A stretch of 64,000 nt of DNA from Flavobacterium microcysteis. Its GTDB lineage: Bacteria; Bacteroidota; Bacteroidia; Flavobacteriales; Flavobacteriaceae. Below, piece by piece: positions 53,509 through 62,983 of the stretch (position 1 is its first letter; each line of letters starts with the position of its first letter). The translations under genes and the position numbers were made by a program. A model generated the notes under the pieces. It saw only the letters and a program-made list of their open reading frames with translations. It searched no databases and was not told where the DNA came from. Location: contig NZ_VFJE01000050.1 in assembly GCF_006385255.1 (NCBI RefSeq), positions 1 through 64,000 on the forward strand, given 5' to 3'.

Positions 53509-54261
53509 ATGAAAACAGTATTAATAACAGGTGCTACCAGCGGCATAGGAAGAGCTACGGCTATTGAGTTGGCAAAACACAATTTCAAATTGATTCTCTG
53601 CGGAAGACGAGAAGATCGTTTGGCTGAGTTACAAATTGAACTGGAACACCGCACCAAAGTACACACGCTTAATTTTGACGTAAGAAAGAAAAAAGCCGTA
53701 CAAGAATCTATCGATTCGCTGCCCAAAGAATTTGCTGAGATCGATATCCTTATCAATAATGCAGGAAATGCACATGGCCTTGATCCTATTCAAAATGGCG
53801 ACCTGGAAGATTGGGACGCTATGATAGACATCAATATCAAAGGGCTTTTGTATGTTTCGAATGCCGTTATCCCGAAAATGGTTGAAAGAAGAAGCGGCCA
53901 TATTATCAACATTGGGTCGACAGCCGCAAAAGAAGTCTATCCAAACGGAAATGTGTATTGCGCCACAAAACATGCTGTTGATGCTATCAATCAGGGCATG
54001 CGAATGGACCTCAACCAATACGGCATACGGGTTGGTGGTATTCATCCGGGCATGGTAGAAACCGAATTTTCGCAAGTACGCTTTAAAGGCGATGCGGAAA
54101 GAGCTTCTAATGTTTACAAAGGTTTTGAACCTTTAAAACCGGAAGACATAGCCGATATTATACGATTTGTAATTACGAGGCCTTATCATGTCAACATTGC
54201 CGACCTGATGGTAATGTCGACGGCGCAGGCTTCCTCAACCATAGTAAACCGTATACTCTAA
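53509..54261 (+). CDS. SDR-family NAD(P)-dependent oxidoreductase
   Basis: 250 residues. 'TGATSGIGRATAIEL', 'ILINNAGNAHG', and 'VYCATKHAVDAINQGMR' with the YxxxK pair. Similar to YdfG-type 3-hydroxy acid dehydrogenases (e.g. serine/malonic semialdehyde). Substrate open. Confidence 0.9.
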   Translation: MKTVLITGATSGIGRATAIELAKHNFKLILCGRREDRLAELQIELEHRTKVHTLNFDVRKKKAVQESIDSLPKEFAEIDILINNAGNAHGLDPIQNGDLEDWDAMIDINIKGLLYVSNAVIPKMVERRSGHIINIGSTAAKEVYPNGNVYCATKHAVDAINQGMRMDLNQYGIRVGGIHPGMVETEFSQVRFKGDAERASNVYKGFEPLKPEDIADIIRFVITRPYHVNIADLMVMSTAQASSTIVNRIL

Positions 54262-54271
54262 ATTGATGCAT

Positions 54272-54311
54272 GGCCGGGTTTTGGTTCGAAGAACTAAAAA
54301 CCCGGCCTTTT
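54272..54311 (+). terminator. Terminator of the SDR gene
   Basis: Long stem GGCCGGGTTTT / AAAACCCGGCC, extended by GTTC/GAAC, followed by T's. Confidence 0.9.
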
Positions 54312-54324
54312 AACTTTCTATTCC

Positions 54325-55485
54325 ATGATCAACAAGCGCCTGCTCATAAAAAACCTACTTGCTCATAATGACGAGAGCAGCTTTTATGACAAAAAGCGAC
54401 AGTTGAATCTCCATACCCGGGAAGGCAAAGGCAAGTTTTTAAAACACATTTGCGCTTTGTCAAATTCCAATCCCGCTAATAACTCCTATATTGTTGTGGG
54501 TGTTGAAGATCATGACAATGAAATTATAGGTGACGATTTTTTTGACGACAGCAGAATCCAGAACCTTGTTAATGCATTTCTGGAAAATCCGCCAAAAATC
54601 CAATACGAGAATGTCCCTTTTCCAAATCTTCCAAAAGATAAAGTCATTGGACTGGTAACCATCAAACCTAGCAAGAAAGTTTCTTTTTTCAAAAAAGGAA
54701 TTCATACCATCCTGGCTAAATCCATATTTATACGCATTGGGAGTAACTCTGTCCCCGTTGATGAAATTCCAAGTGATATTGGCCGAAACTACCAAAATGT
54801 AGAAACCGTTATCAGCATTGAAAACAATTCCCGGAACAGTATCGAGCATACTTTGGAAGGCGTTATCGATTTCATGAACAACCGACATAAGGATATGTCA
54901 CCAAAGTACAAAGTCTTCAAAGAGCTGTTTGTGGTTTGCTGGGCCGGACATAAGAAAAAGGTTAAAGACATGACTTATCTTTCCCGTGTTGACATCGAGC
55001 TGGTTAATGAACAGGTCAAACTTTTTTATTCGGCATTGGATGAAGTTTCTATTGAATACGACAACCATACTTTTTCCATAACAGAATACCTGTCATTAGG
55101 GTTAAACGATAAGACCACTTATTATCCGTTAGAAAAACAGACTATCTCCTTTTATGACAACGGTTATTATAAAATCGAAACGCTGTTTCTGTTTGAACCT
55201 CCACAATACAATCGTAAAATGCTTTTCCATATCTACAATTCTAATCTGTCCCTACTTTCTAAACTAGACAAAGGGCTTTTCCTCTCTGAAAGAGAAAAAA
55301 AGGATTTGGAAAATCTTCCCTCTACTTTTATGATTTGCTACCTCAACGGTTTTGAAGAAGCAAAACAAAAACTTATTGACGCCAAACCTTTGCTGAAAAG
55401 TTTTGAGAATCCTACGGTTTATGTCAGTTTTAAGGAAGCCATGCGTATTTTGCGAAAGATGAAATACGACACATCACTTGATTGA
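54325..55485 (+). CDS. AlbA_2 (Schlafen-type) domain protein
   Basis: 386 residues. 'DESSFYDKKRQLNLHTREGKGKFLKHICALSNSN' (in parts) resembles the N-terminus of AlbA_2 proteins, and 'YIVVGVEDHDNEIIGDDFFDD' is the characteristic loop; residues ~1-150. The rest is not recognised. Often called ATP-binding or DNA-binding; role unknown. Its end overlaps the convergent DUF5686 gene by 12 bases. Confidence 0.7.
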   Translation: MINKRLLIKNLLAHNDESSFYDKKRQLNLHTREGKGKFLKHICALSNSNPANNSYIVVGVEDHDNEIIGDDFFDDSRIQNLVNAFLENPPKIQYENVPFPNLPKDKVIGLVTIKPSKKVSFFKKGIHTILAKSIFIRIGSNSVPVDEIPSDIGRNYQNVETVISIENNSRNSIEHTLEGVIDFMNNRHKDMSPKYKVFKELFVVCWAGHKKKVKDMTYLSRVDIELVNEQVKLFYSALDEVSIEYDNHTFSITEYLSLGLNDKTTYYPLEKQTISFYDNGYYKIETLFLFEPPQYNRKMLFHIYNSNLSLLSKLDKGLFLSEREKKDLENLPSTFMICYLNGFEEAKQKLIDAKPLLKSFENPTVYVSFKEAMRILRKMKYDTSLD

Positions 55486-57867
55486 CATTGACATTGAGAA
55501 TTTAAACGCAAGATTGTCATTAAATTCAGGATGCGAATAGGCTCCATAACGGTAATAGACACCAAACCCAAGACCGAGATAGGCAACATTCATATAATTA
55601 AGCTTCAAGATATTGTCAATCTGCAAACCTGTTTCTGTAAAAATCTTATCTTTTGTCTTGAAACCGATGAGCTGATGGGCGCCTTTATCAGACAAATTTC
55701 CCCAACCAAAATTATTATGCCAGGTCACGCCAGGTTGGAATTTGCCCGTTTTGAAAAGCAAACCACCAAAATTGTGCGAAAGAAATAAGTTGGCATAACT
55801 ATTCGATAAAAACTCATACGGACGCAGTGTTTGGAAAGTGTTTTTCATAATAATCGCTGATTTGCTATCATAACTTCCTTCACCTGTAAACAAAAGTCCG
55901 TAGGGAAGCGGCTTATCTATAAAACCAGCTTCCAAACGATAATCCGTCTGTCCAAAATTCTTTGTAAAAAAGGACTGTTGCACGCTAGCTTCAACTCGAT
56001 TGTAATCAAAATCACTATCTATAAAATCCTTGATTCCTTTGGTATATGCCAAATTAAAGACCGGATATTTTGTACCCATGGAATAGCGCTGGTTCATGCT
56101 GTTTATAAATTTTTCTTTGTAGGCAAACCGTAGATGAAATGTCAGGTCAGATGTTGTATAATTACGAAAATCCCGATTTCCATCGTGGAAAAGATATTCA
56201 TATTTAGGTGTAATTTTCGTATGGTTGAAATCGACTTTGAATTTTAAATACCGCATTGTCCTAAAGCTAAAATTCAGGTTGTTTTGTCGGATCATGTCGT
56301 ATTGGTAGCCAATATAGTTTCTGAAATTATAAAGACTCGGCTCATAGGTATTCAAACCATAATTTCCGGTTTCCATCAGGTTTTGCTGGTGCTTTGCCCC
56401 CACAATCATTTCGTTTTCTTTGGAAATTCTATATAGTATTTCGCCTCCATATTTCCAATCATGATCTTCCATTCCGTATCCGAAAAAACCACCCAAAGTC
56501 AAATCCTTGAAAAGCTTTTCATTGGTATAAAAACCGGTCCCTAATCTTAATTTTTCGTATTTATTATAGCTAAATGTTTTTGACAAGTCGATGTCGATTG
56601 GACCAACAGGAATACGTCCTTGTGCAAATTTCTCCATAAACGTCAAGAAGCCGTCAAAATTGGCTTTCTTCCCAATGCTGTCAATAACCCTGTATGTTGT
56701 TATTTCGGCACTGTTCAGTTTTTCGGCACGCGAACTATCCCAAAAGAGGCTATCTTTTTTTGCGGCTTCCGGATCCATGCGGATGGCTTCTAATGAAAAT
56801 TCTTTTTTGTTTAGCGGTATATCGACTTCAACCTGATCGATATAGCTTTTCCCATCGATAATCATTCCGATGGTTTTCGATGGAAATTCATTAAAAATCA
56901 GCGCATAGTTGAGCTGCTGCGGAAACCAGTATTTATTGTCTACAAAAACATACTGCTGTTGTATCCTGATGTCTATTTTTCCTTTCTCGAAAGGCGAAGC
57001 GATAACATTCTGCACCGCATATTTATTGGTATTGATATACAAAAAGCCTTTTAGTCCATCAAAATTTTTGTTTGCCTGTGGCCGGAATGACAAGATATAC
57101 ACCGTGTCTTTTTGCTGATAGAGTGTATCTTCAATACGGAATTTGTATTTCTTCAAGCTTCCCTTACTAATCGGGTTCAGGTAATTGATATTAAACAACT
57201 TAATATTGTCTTTGTAAAAAGAAAAGGGTTGAAAATCGGTTGCTAACGAAGCAAAGGTTGGATTTTGGAATCCTGAAACTTTAGTGCCAATTACAACTTC
57301 TTCGCTAATATCGGGTTTTATGAATTTTCTATTTGTTACCGACTCCATCATAAAAAGGTGACTTCCTTTTAGTTTTTGCCGGATTACCAAACTGTCTTTT
57401 TTATCGGGCGAATCCGACTTAAAATCATAAATCAGTTTGTTATAACATCTGTATTTAAAGGAATTGATGTTTTCCGGATTATTGGATTCTTTGTTGGCAA
57501 TTACTTTCCGCATTATAGCATTGGCAGGATTCTCTCCTGATTCAATGACGACTTCGTTTAAATCAAATTTGGAGCGAACCATAGCAATTACTATCTCGCT
57601 GTCCTTTTTTAAAACCGGAGTAGAAAAATTCTCATATCCCATATAACTACAACTGATGCTGGAAATAGGCGATTGACTTTTATAGACAAAAACACCATCA
57701 ATATCAGAAGACACACCCTGCCTGTTATCTCCATTAATGATAACCGAAGCAAAGGCAAGAGGTTCTTTGGTTTCTGAATCAATAATTTTTCCTTTTATGG
57801 TATTCTGACCGTATAAAATTGGCCCTATAAGCAATAAAAAAACAAGTTGGGGGTAAATTTTTTTCAT
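55474..57867 (-). CDS. DUF5686 outer-membrane protein with CarboxypepD_reg-like domain
   Basis: 797 residues, signal peptide MKKIYPQLVFLLLIGPILYG. Residues ~22-105 are a carboxypeptidase regulatory-like sandwich (GKIIDSETKEPLAFASVIING), then the DUF5686 region and a long barrel-like C-terminus. Conserved in flavobacteria; proposed outer-membrane assembly or transport function. Confidence 0.85.
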   Translation of the reverse strand: MKKIYPQLVFLLLIGPILYGQNTIKGKIIDSETKEPLAFASVIINGDNRQGVSSDIDGVFVYKSQSPISSISCSYMGYENFSTPVLKKDSEIVIAMVRSKFDLNEVVIESGENPANAIMRKVIANKESNNPENINSFKYRCYNKLIYDFKSDSPDKKDSLVIRQKLKGSHLFMMESVTNRKFIKPDISEEVVIGTKVSGFQNPTFASLATDFQPFSFYKDNIKLFNINYLNPISKGSLKKYKFRIEDTLYQQKDTVYILSFRPQANKNFDGLKGFLYINTNKYAVQNVIASPFEKGKIDIRIQQQYVFVDNKYWFPQQLNYALIFNEFPSKTIGMIIDGKSYIDQVEVDIPLNKKEFSLEAIRMDPEAAKKDSLFWDSSRAEKLNSAEITTYRVIDSIGKKANFDGFLTFMEKFAQGRIPVGPIDIDLSKTFSYNKYEKLRLGTGFYTNEKLFKDLTLGGFFGYGMEDHDWKYGGEILYRISKENEMIVGAKHQQNLMETGNYGLNTYEPSLYNFRNYIGYQYDMIRQNNLNFSFRTMRYLKFKVDFNHTKITPKYEYLFHDGNRDFRNYTTSDLTFHLRFAYKEKFINSMNQRYSMGTKYPVFNLAYTKGIKDFIDSDFDYNRVEASVQQSFFTKNFGQTDYRLEAGFIDKPLPYGLLFTGEGSYDSKSAIIMKNTFQTLRPYEFLSNSYANLFLSHNFGGLLFKTGKFQPGVTWHNNFGWGNLSDKGAHQLIGFKTKDKIFTETGLQIDNILKLNYMNVAYLGLGFGVYYRYGAYSHPEFNDNLAFKFSMSMSIK

Positions 57868-57996
57868 AGCGTTTTTTAAAAAGTAAGAATTTTAAACCAA
57901 AAAATTTCTTTTTCAATCCTAATTAAACGCTAAAAGTCAATTATTCTTTTATATAATCAATTGTTTTTTATGATATTTGAGGGCAATACTTATAGA

Positions 57997-58725
57997 ATGA
58001 ACAGAACCTTAATTATTGGAGATATACATGGCGGATTAAAAGCCCTGCACCAAATCTTCAAAAGAGCCGACGTTACTACAAACGACACCCTGATTTTTCT
58101 TGGAGATTATGTAGACGGCTGGAGCGAATCGCCTGAAGTAATTGATTTTTTAATTGCTCTAAAAACCACACATAATTGCATCTTCCTAAGAGGAAACCAT
58201 GACGACTTGCTGATGCACTGGCTTGAAGCTAAAAAAGACAATCCGCAGTGGTTCAATCATGGCGGGCGTCTGACTATGGAAAAATACAATTTGTTGTCGC
58301 CAGAAAAGAAACAGATTCATATCGATTTCCTAAAGACTTTAGAGAATTACCATCTGGACGAGCACAATCGCTTGTTTATTCATGCCGGATTTACCAACCT
58401 CAACGGGGTTACTTATGAGTATTTCCCAAAAATGTTTTATTGGGAACGTACTTTATGGGAAAATGCACTTTCGCTTGACAAGTCTATAGAAAAAGACAGT
58501 CCCTATTATCCAAAAAGATTCAATCTTTATTCGGAAATTTTTATAGGCCATACGCCGGTAACCCGAATTGGAGAAACCGTTCCTGTCAATAAGGCGAACA
58601 TTTGGAATGTAGACACAGGCGCCGCATTTAAAGGCCCTTTGACGATTTTGGATATCAAAACAAAGGAGTTCTGGCAAAGCGATCCGGTTTATCAATTATA
58701 TCCGGAAGAAAGTGGTCGAAATTAA
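57997..58725 (+). CDS. PPP-like metallophosphoesterase, paralogue of the NAD-operon enzyme
   Basis: 242 residues from the ATG at 57997, which aligns with the paralogue; the frame opens earlier with a TTG at 57961. 'GDIHGGLKAL', 'GDYVDGWSESPEVIDFL', 'RGNHDD', 'IGHTPVT' and 'WNVDTGAAFKGPL' match the gene at 30532-31257 nearly word for word. No NAD genes nearby and no NrtR-like site seen. Confidence 0.88.
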   Translation: MNRTLIIGDIHGGLKALHQIFKRADVTTNDTLIFLGDYVDGWSESPEVIDFLIALKTTHNCIFLRGNHDDLLMHWLEAKKDNPQWFNHGGRLTMEKYNLLSPEKKQIHIDFLKTLENYHLDEHNRLFIHAGFTNLNGVTYEYFPKMFYWERTLWENALSLDKSIEKDSPYYPKRFNLYSEIFIGHTPVTRIGETVPVNKANIWNVDTGAAFKGPLTILDIKTKEFWQSDPVYQLYPEESGRN

Positions 58726-58726
58726 A

Positions 58727-58760
58727 TTGTTTCAAAAAATGCAAAAATCTCATATATTTG
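58727..58760 (+). promoter_or_regulatory. Promoter of the small barrel gene
   Basis: TTG (58727-58729), 23 bases, TATATTTG (58753-58760); 16 bases before the ATG. The spacing is at the long end of the flavobacterial range. Confidence 0.5.
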
Positions 58761-58776
58761 CATAAAATTTTTACTT

Positions 58777-59262
58777 ATGAAGAAAATTATAACAATCGCT
58801 TTGCTTTTGAGTGCTTTTTTAGGAAATGCACAATCTTTTAGTGGAAAAGGCGACAAGAAATTCCAGGTCGGAGCCAACTTTCAGGATCATGCAACAGGAA
58901 TCATGGCTACTTATGATTATGGAATCGGAGAAAACATGTCTATTGGTGGATATACAACTTATCTATTAGGTGTTGATGGAGACGGTTCCAAATTTGAAGA
59001 CCGTTTCGATTTAAAAGCCCGTTTTAATGCCAACATCGGAAATGTTATGGGCTTGCCGGAAAACTTTGATATCTATCCTGGTTTGGATTTAGGATTAAGA
59101 AACTTTGGTGCTCATTTAGGAGGGCGTTATTTCTTCACGAATGGTTTCGGATTATTCACTGAATTTAGTGTTCCGATTGCAAAATATAAAAGCGATGTAT
59201 TTGGCTATGATCGTCTGAATAACCAATTTGTTTTTCATGTTGGTGCTTCGTTCAATCTGTAA
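58777..59262 (+). CDS. Small outer-membrane beta-barrel-like protein
   Basis: 161 residues, signal peptide MKKIITIALLLSAFLGNAQ. Alternating strands (FQVGANFQDHATGIMATYDYG, FDLKARFNANIGN, FVFHVGASFNL) suggest an 8-strand barrel. I recall DUF6646-like proteins of this kind; name uncertain. Function unknown. Confidence 0.7.
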   Translation: MKKIITIALLLSAFLGNAQSFSGKGDKKFQVGANFQDHATGIMATYDYGIGENMSIGGYTTYLLGVDGDGSKFEDRFDLKARFNANIGNVMGLPENFDIYPGLDLGLRNFGAHLGGRYFFTNGFGLFTEFSVPIAKYKSDVFGYDRLNNQFVFHVGASFNL

Positions 59263-59283
59263 TCACCACACATTATCATATTC

Positions 59284-59316
59284 AAAACCCGATTCCAATG
59301 GAATCGGGTTTTTTGT
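59284..59316 (+). terminator. Terminator of the small barrel gene
   Basis: Perfect 13-bp stem (59284-59296, 59300-59312) and T-run. Confidence 0.9.
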
Positions 59317-59336
59317 TTCTTGAATTCCGTAAAAAG

Positions 59337-59366
59337 AAAAAGTCCCGGTGGTATCGGGACTTTTTT
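59337..59366 (+). terminator. Second, gene-less terminator
   Basis: 11-bp stem AAAAAGTCCCG / CGGGACTTTTT and T's; shares GTCCCG/CGGGAC with the terminator at 20287-20314. Confidence 0.8.
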
Positions 59367-59669
59367 ATTCCGGTTGTAACGCGACAGTCACACTTCGGAA
59401 TAACGTGACATGCAGCTGCTGTAATCATAACCAAACCTGAAGCAAAGATTGATAGTTTTTGCAGCTACTGTCAAATATAGTATCCGGGTTGAACTCGGCT
59501 ACAAGGGAATCTTTTTCATAGCAATTACTATATAGACGCAAAAGATTTGAAAAGGTTGCTTCAGTTGCGTAAAAATTTTTAGCAATGTTATAAATAGGTT
59601 AAAATCAGTTAGTTTAAAAGATGCTGTAAAACATTCTTTGTAAATTAGATATACTAACTATCCTATAAA

Positions 59670-60815
59670 ATGACACTTTCAGATCGTTATAATTCCATCA
59701 GAAAACACACAGAACATCTCTGCACTACGCTGAAGACTGAAGATTTTGTACCGCAGCCTGCCGATTTTGTCAGTCCTCCAAAATGGCATTTGGCGCATAC
59801 TACATGGTTTTTTGAACAGTTTATCTTAAAAGAGCATTTGCCGGATTATAAAATCTTTGATGACGATTTCAGCTTCTTATTCAACAGCTATTACAATTTT
59901 GTGGGAAAACGCGTCTTCCGTGCCAATCGAGGAAACATTACCCGTCCGGGTGTGCAGGAAGTATTTGAATACCGTTCGTATGTAGATATGCATATGCAAA
60001 TACTGTTACAACTCAAATCGGAAGAATTGAAAGACTTAATCGAACTGGGACTGAATCATGAACAGCAGCATCAGGAACTGCTCTTGACCGACATCAAATA
60101 TATTCTTGGCAACAATCCTATTTTTCCAATATATGATGAAAATATCGATTGGGAAAAACAGGAAAATGAGGAATCCGGATTTGTAAAGCTTGAAGAAGGC
60201 ATTTATGAAATAGGATTTGAAGGCGAAGGATTTTCTTTTGACAATGAGCATGGAAGACATAAGGTATACCTGCATGATTTTGAAATTTCAAAGTCGCTGG
60301 TTACTAATGTCGAATATCTGGAGTTTATCTCAGGTGGCGGCTATACAAATTTTGATTATTGGCTGGATGAAGGCTGGTCCTGGATTATCGAAAATAAAAT
60401 CGAAGCTCCGCTGTATTGGCATAAAATTGATGGCATATGGCGCCATTATACTGTAAGCGGATTGGAAGAAATAAATCCTGACGCCATCCTCACACATATC
60501 AGTTTTTATGAAGCCGCTGCTTTTGCCTCTTGGAAAAAAATGCGACTTCCAACCGAATTCGAATGGGAAGCCGCATCCGACAAATTCAATTGGGGAAAAC
60601 GTTGGGAATGGACAAACAGCGCTTATCTGCCGTATCCGTATTTTAAAAAACCGGAAGGCGCCATTGGAGAATACAACGGCAAATTCATGATTAACCAGAT
60701 GGTGCTTCGCGGCGCCTCTTGCGCAACACCGACTCACCATAGCCGAAAAACATACAGAAACTTTTTTCATGCCCAGGAACGATGGCAATTCAATGGCATT
60801 CGTCTCGCAAAATAA
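59670..60815 (+). CDS. egtB: EgtB-type sulfoxide synthase (ergothioneine pathway)
   Basis: 381 residues. Residues ~1-160 are the DinB-like bundle with His in 'WHLAHTTWFFEQF' and 'LNHEQQHQELLLTD' (HxxxH of the iron site); ~170-381 are the formylglycine-type domain ('RLPTEFEWEAAS', 'RNFFHAQERWQFNGIRLAK'). Joins a thiol to hercynine using O2. Followed after 6 bases by egtD. Confidence 0.9.
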   Translation: MTLSDRYNSIRKHTEHLCTTLKTEDFVPQPADFVSPPKWHLAHTTWFFEQFILKEHLPDYKIFDDDFSFLFNSYYNFVGKRVFRANRGNITRPGVQEVFEYRSYVDMHMQILLQLKSEELKDLIELGLNHEQQHQELLLTDIKYILGNNPIFPIYDENIDWEKQENEESGFVKLEEGIYEIGFEGEGFSFDNEHGRHKVYLHDFEISKSLVTNVEYLEFISGGGYTNFDYWLDEGWSWIIENKIEAPLYWHKIDGIWRHYTVSGLEEINPDAILTHISFYEAAAFASWKKMRLPTEFEWEAASDKFNWGKRWEWTNSAYLPYPYFKKPEGAIGEYNGKFMINQMVLRGASCATPTHHSRKTYRNFFHAQERWQFNGIRLAK

Positions 60816-60821
60816 CTGCTT

Positions 60822-61781
60822 ATGAACACTGCACAACCAATCCATTATACCGCTTTTGCAGAAGATGTCCTAGAAGGACTGACCGCAAAAAAGAAACATT
60901 TGTCTTCCAAATATTTTTATGACGATAGCGGAAGTCAAATTTTTCGACAGATTATGAAAATGCCGGAATATTATCCAACTAATTGTGAATTGGAAATCTT
61001 ATCCTGGCAATCGGATGCTATTCTGGATAAGATTGCTTTTAATGGAAATTTCAATATCGTAGAATTTGGTTCTGGTGATGGTACAAAAACAAAACAGCTG
61101 CTCAGTACTTTCTTAAATAAAAATGCTGATTTCACTTATATGCCAATTGATATTTCAGAGGAAGCCATATTGATTCTGGAAGAAAGCATGCTTGCTGCAT
61201 TGCCTAACCTAAAAACAGAATCTAAGATTGGCGATTATTTTGATGTTCTTGAAGATATAGCCAAAGAAGATACTCCAAACTTATTTCTATTTCTGGGAGG
61301 CAACATTGGTAATTATAAAAAAGGAGACGCTTTTAGATTGCTTCAAATGTTTGCTTCGGGAATGAAAAAAGGAGACAAATTATTACTTGGCATCGACCTA
61401 CAGAAAAGCCCGAGGATTATCCAGAATGCGTATGACGATCCGCATGGAATTACCAAGGCGTTTAACATGAACCTGCTTCACCGAATCAATCGGGAGCTGG
61501 ATGCCAATATTGCTATAGATCAATTTGATTTTTATTGCCATTACAACCCTGAAAACGGCGAAGTCAACAGTTATTTGTACAGCCTGACCAAACAGCAGTT
61601 TTATAGCCGGGTGCTAAACAAATCGTTTACTTTCGAAAAAAACGAAACCATTTGGACAGAACTTTCTAAAAAATACAGCTTTGCAGAAATTGAAGAATTG
61701 GCAAGCCGGTTGAATTTTAAAGTAGTCGAAAACTTTTTAGACAGCAAGCAGTATTTTACAGATAGTTTGTGGGAAAAATAA
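60822..61781 (+). CDS. egtD: EgtD-type L-histidine N-alpha-methyltransferase
   Basis: 319 residues, family length. 'SSKYFYDDSGSQIFRQIMKMPEYYPT' (parts) and 'IVEFGSGDGTKTKQLL' (SAM site), 'LFLFLGGNIGNYKKGDA', 'YSLTKQQF' are EgtD features. Makes hercynine from histidine with three SAM. egtA, egtC and egtE are not in this window. Confidence 0.92.
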   Translation: MNTAQPIHYTAFAEDVLEGLTAKKKHLSSKYFYDDSGSQIFRQIMKMPEYYPTNCELEILSWQSDAILDKIAFNGNFNIVEFGSGDGTKTKQLLSTFLNKNADFTYMPIDISEEAILILEESMLAALPNLKTESKIGDYFDVLEDIAKEDTPNLFLFLGGNIGNYKKGDAFRLLQMFASGMKKGDKLLLGIDLQKSPRIIQNAYDDPHGITKAFNMNLLHRINRELDANIAIDQFDFYCHYNPENGEVNSYLYSLTKQQFYSRVLNKSFTFEKNETIWTELSKKYSFAEIEELASRLNFKVVENFLDSKQYFTDSLWEK

Positions 61782-61921
61782 AAAGCAGACTCGTTTTTTC
61801 TTCTCCTATGAGCTATAGTATTTGCTATTAGTCAATCTGTAGGTACCGTTGGTCAAATATTTTTCAAAAAAAGCAATAATCTTTACTTCTTTGCATATTC
61901 TATAATTTAACGAAGCAAGAT

Positions 61922-61929
61922 TATCTTTG
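61922..61929 (+). promoter_or_regulatory. -7 box before the sensor kinase gene
   Basis: TATCTTTG, matches TAnnTTTG, only 9 bases before the ATG, so the leader would be very short. The -33 element is not at the usual distance. Confidence 0.4.
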
Positions 61930-61938
61930 CCTTTCCAC

Positions 61939-62982
61939 ATGAAAAAAAATTCTCAATACAAGCATTGGCTATTTATAAGTGTCTTTTGGTGCGCATTAGG
62001 CTTTGCCATCTGGTCACAGATGATTCAAAATTTTAGTTTCTTGCATGCTGTCTACCAAGCACTGCTTTTCATAGTATTTTCTGTTACTATAGCTCATACG
62101 CTTAGCGATTTTTTGCTACCTAAAGCTTTGAATAAAGGTAAGATGGGCTTTTTTGTGGCCCAGTTTATTTTTATGGTATTTCTACTGGCGGGATGTCTCG
62201 CATTGACATCTGTTTTGTTTGCAGATTATGAAATACGAGGTATGTATCCTCAATCCAAATTGCCGGTTTTAGAGCATTTCTGGTTCCGTTTTTATACTGC
62301 AATTCCGGCTGCTTTATTAATTAACGGTACGGCCTGTGGCCTGCGTTTTTATCAGGAACATGGCATAATGGAGAAAAAGCATGCGCTGTTAAAGCAAAAT
62401 CATTTGGAAGCCCAACTCAAGATATTGCAGGATCAAATCAACCCACACCTGATGTTTAATGTGCTTAACCATATCCATATCCTTATGCAGCGCAATGTGC
62501 CTCTTGCATCTGAACTGCTCATCAAATTTTCGGATATTCTCCGTTACCAATTGTATCAGTCCAATCGAGAATATGTGATGTTGGATGCTGAAATCAAGTA
62601 TTTAAAAGATCTTGTTGGGATTGAGCAGGTACGTTGGGGAAATGAACTGGATGTGGATTGCCGATGGGAAATCCAAAACGGCAGCCTACAGATTACACCA
62701 TTGCTGTTGATGCCGCTGGTAGAAAATGCTTTTAAGCACGTTTCAAGGCTTCCTCATGAAAATGGCTATGTAAATCTGGTGTGCAGACAAGAAGGACATA
62801 ATCTAATGCTGAAAATAGAGAATTCCTATACAGAACAGTATAAACCATCATCACACGATCATGGACTCGGATTAGAGAATGTGCGTAAGAGGCTTGATAT
62901 TCAATATGCAGACCGTTATGATTTGTCTATTGAGAAAACGGAAGATACCTATACAATTATTCTTACTTTAGTACTCAATTGA
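61939..62982 (+). CDS. LytS-type sensor histidine kinase
   Basis: 347 residues from the ATG at 61939 (the frame opens with a TTG at 61927). Four N-terminal helices (~8-145), His_kinase box 'LKILQDQINPHLMFNVLNHIHI' with the phosphoryl His, and HATPase_c with 'PLLLMPLVENAFKH' and 'GLGLENVRKRL'. Partner of the following LytTR regulator, whose start is 2 bases after its stop. Confidence 0.9.
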   Translation: MKKNSQYKHWLFISVFWCALGFAIWSQMIQNFSFLHAVYQALLFIVFSVTIAHTLSDFLLPKALNKGKMGFFVAQFIFMVFLLAGCLALTSVLFADYEIRGMYPQSKLPVLEHFWFRFYTAIPAALLINGTACGLRFYQEHGIMEKKHALLKQNHLEAQLKILQDQINPHLMFNVLNHIHILMQRNVPLASELLIKFSDILRYQLYQSNREYVMLDAEIKYLKDLVGIEQVRWGNELDVDCRWEIQNGSLQITPLLLMPLVENAFKHVSRLPHENGYVNLVCRQEGHNLMLKIENSYTEQYKPSSHDHGLGLENVRKRLDIQYADRYDLSIEKTEDTYTIILTLVLN

Positions 62983-62983
62983 T

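Larger units (their letters stand above)
59263..59669 (+). other. 407-base spacer before egtB
   Basis: Holds two consecutive terminators, an 8-bp inverted repeat TTATTCCG/CGGAATAA (59365-59372, 59396-59403), a GCAGCTGC palindrome, and then AT-rich DNA. No gene recognised. The second terminator has no visible gene of its own. Confidence 0.6.
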
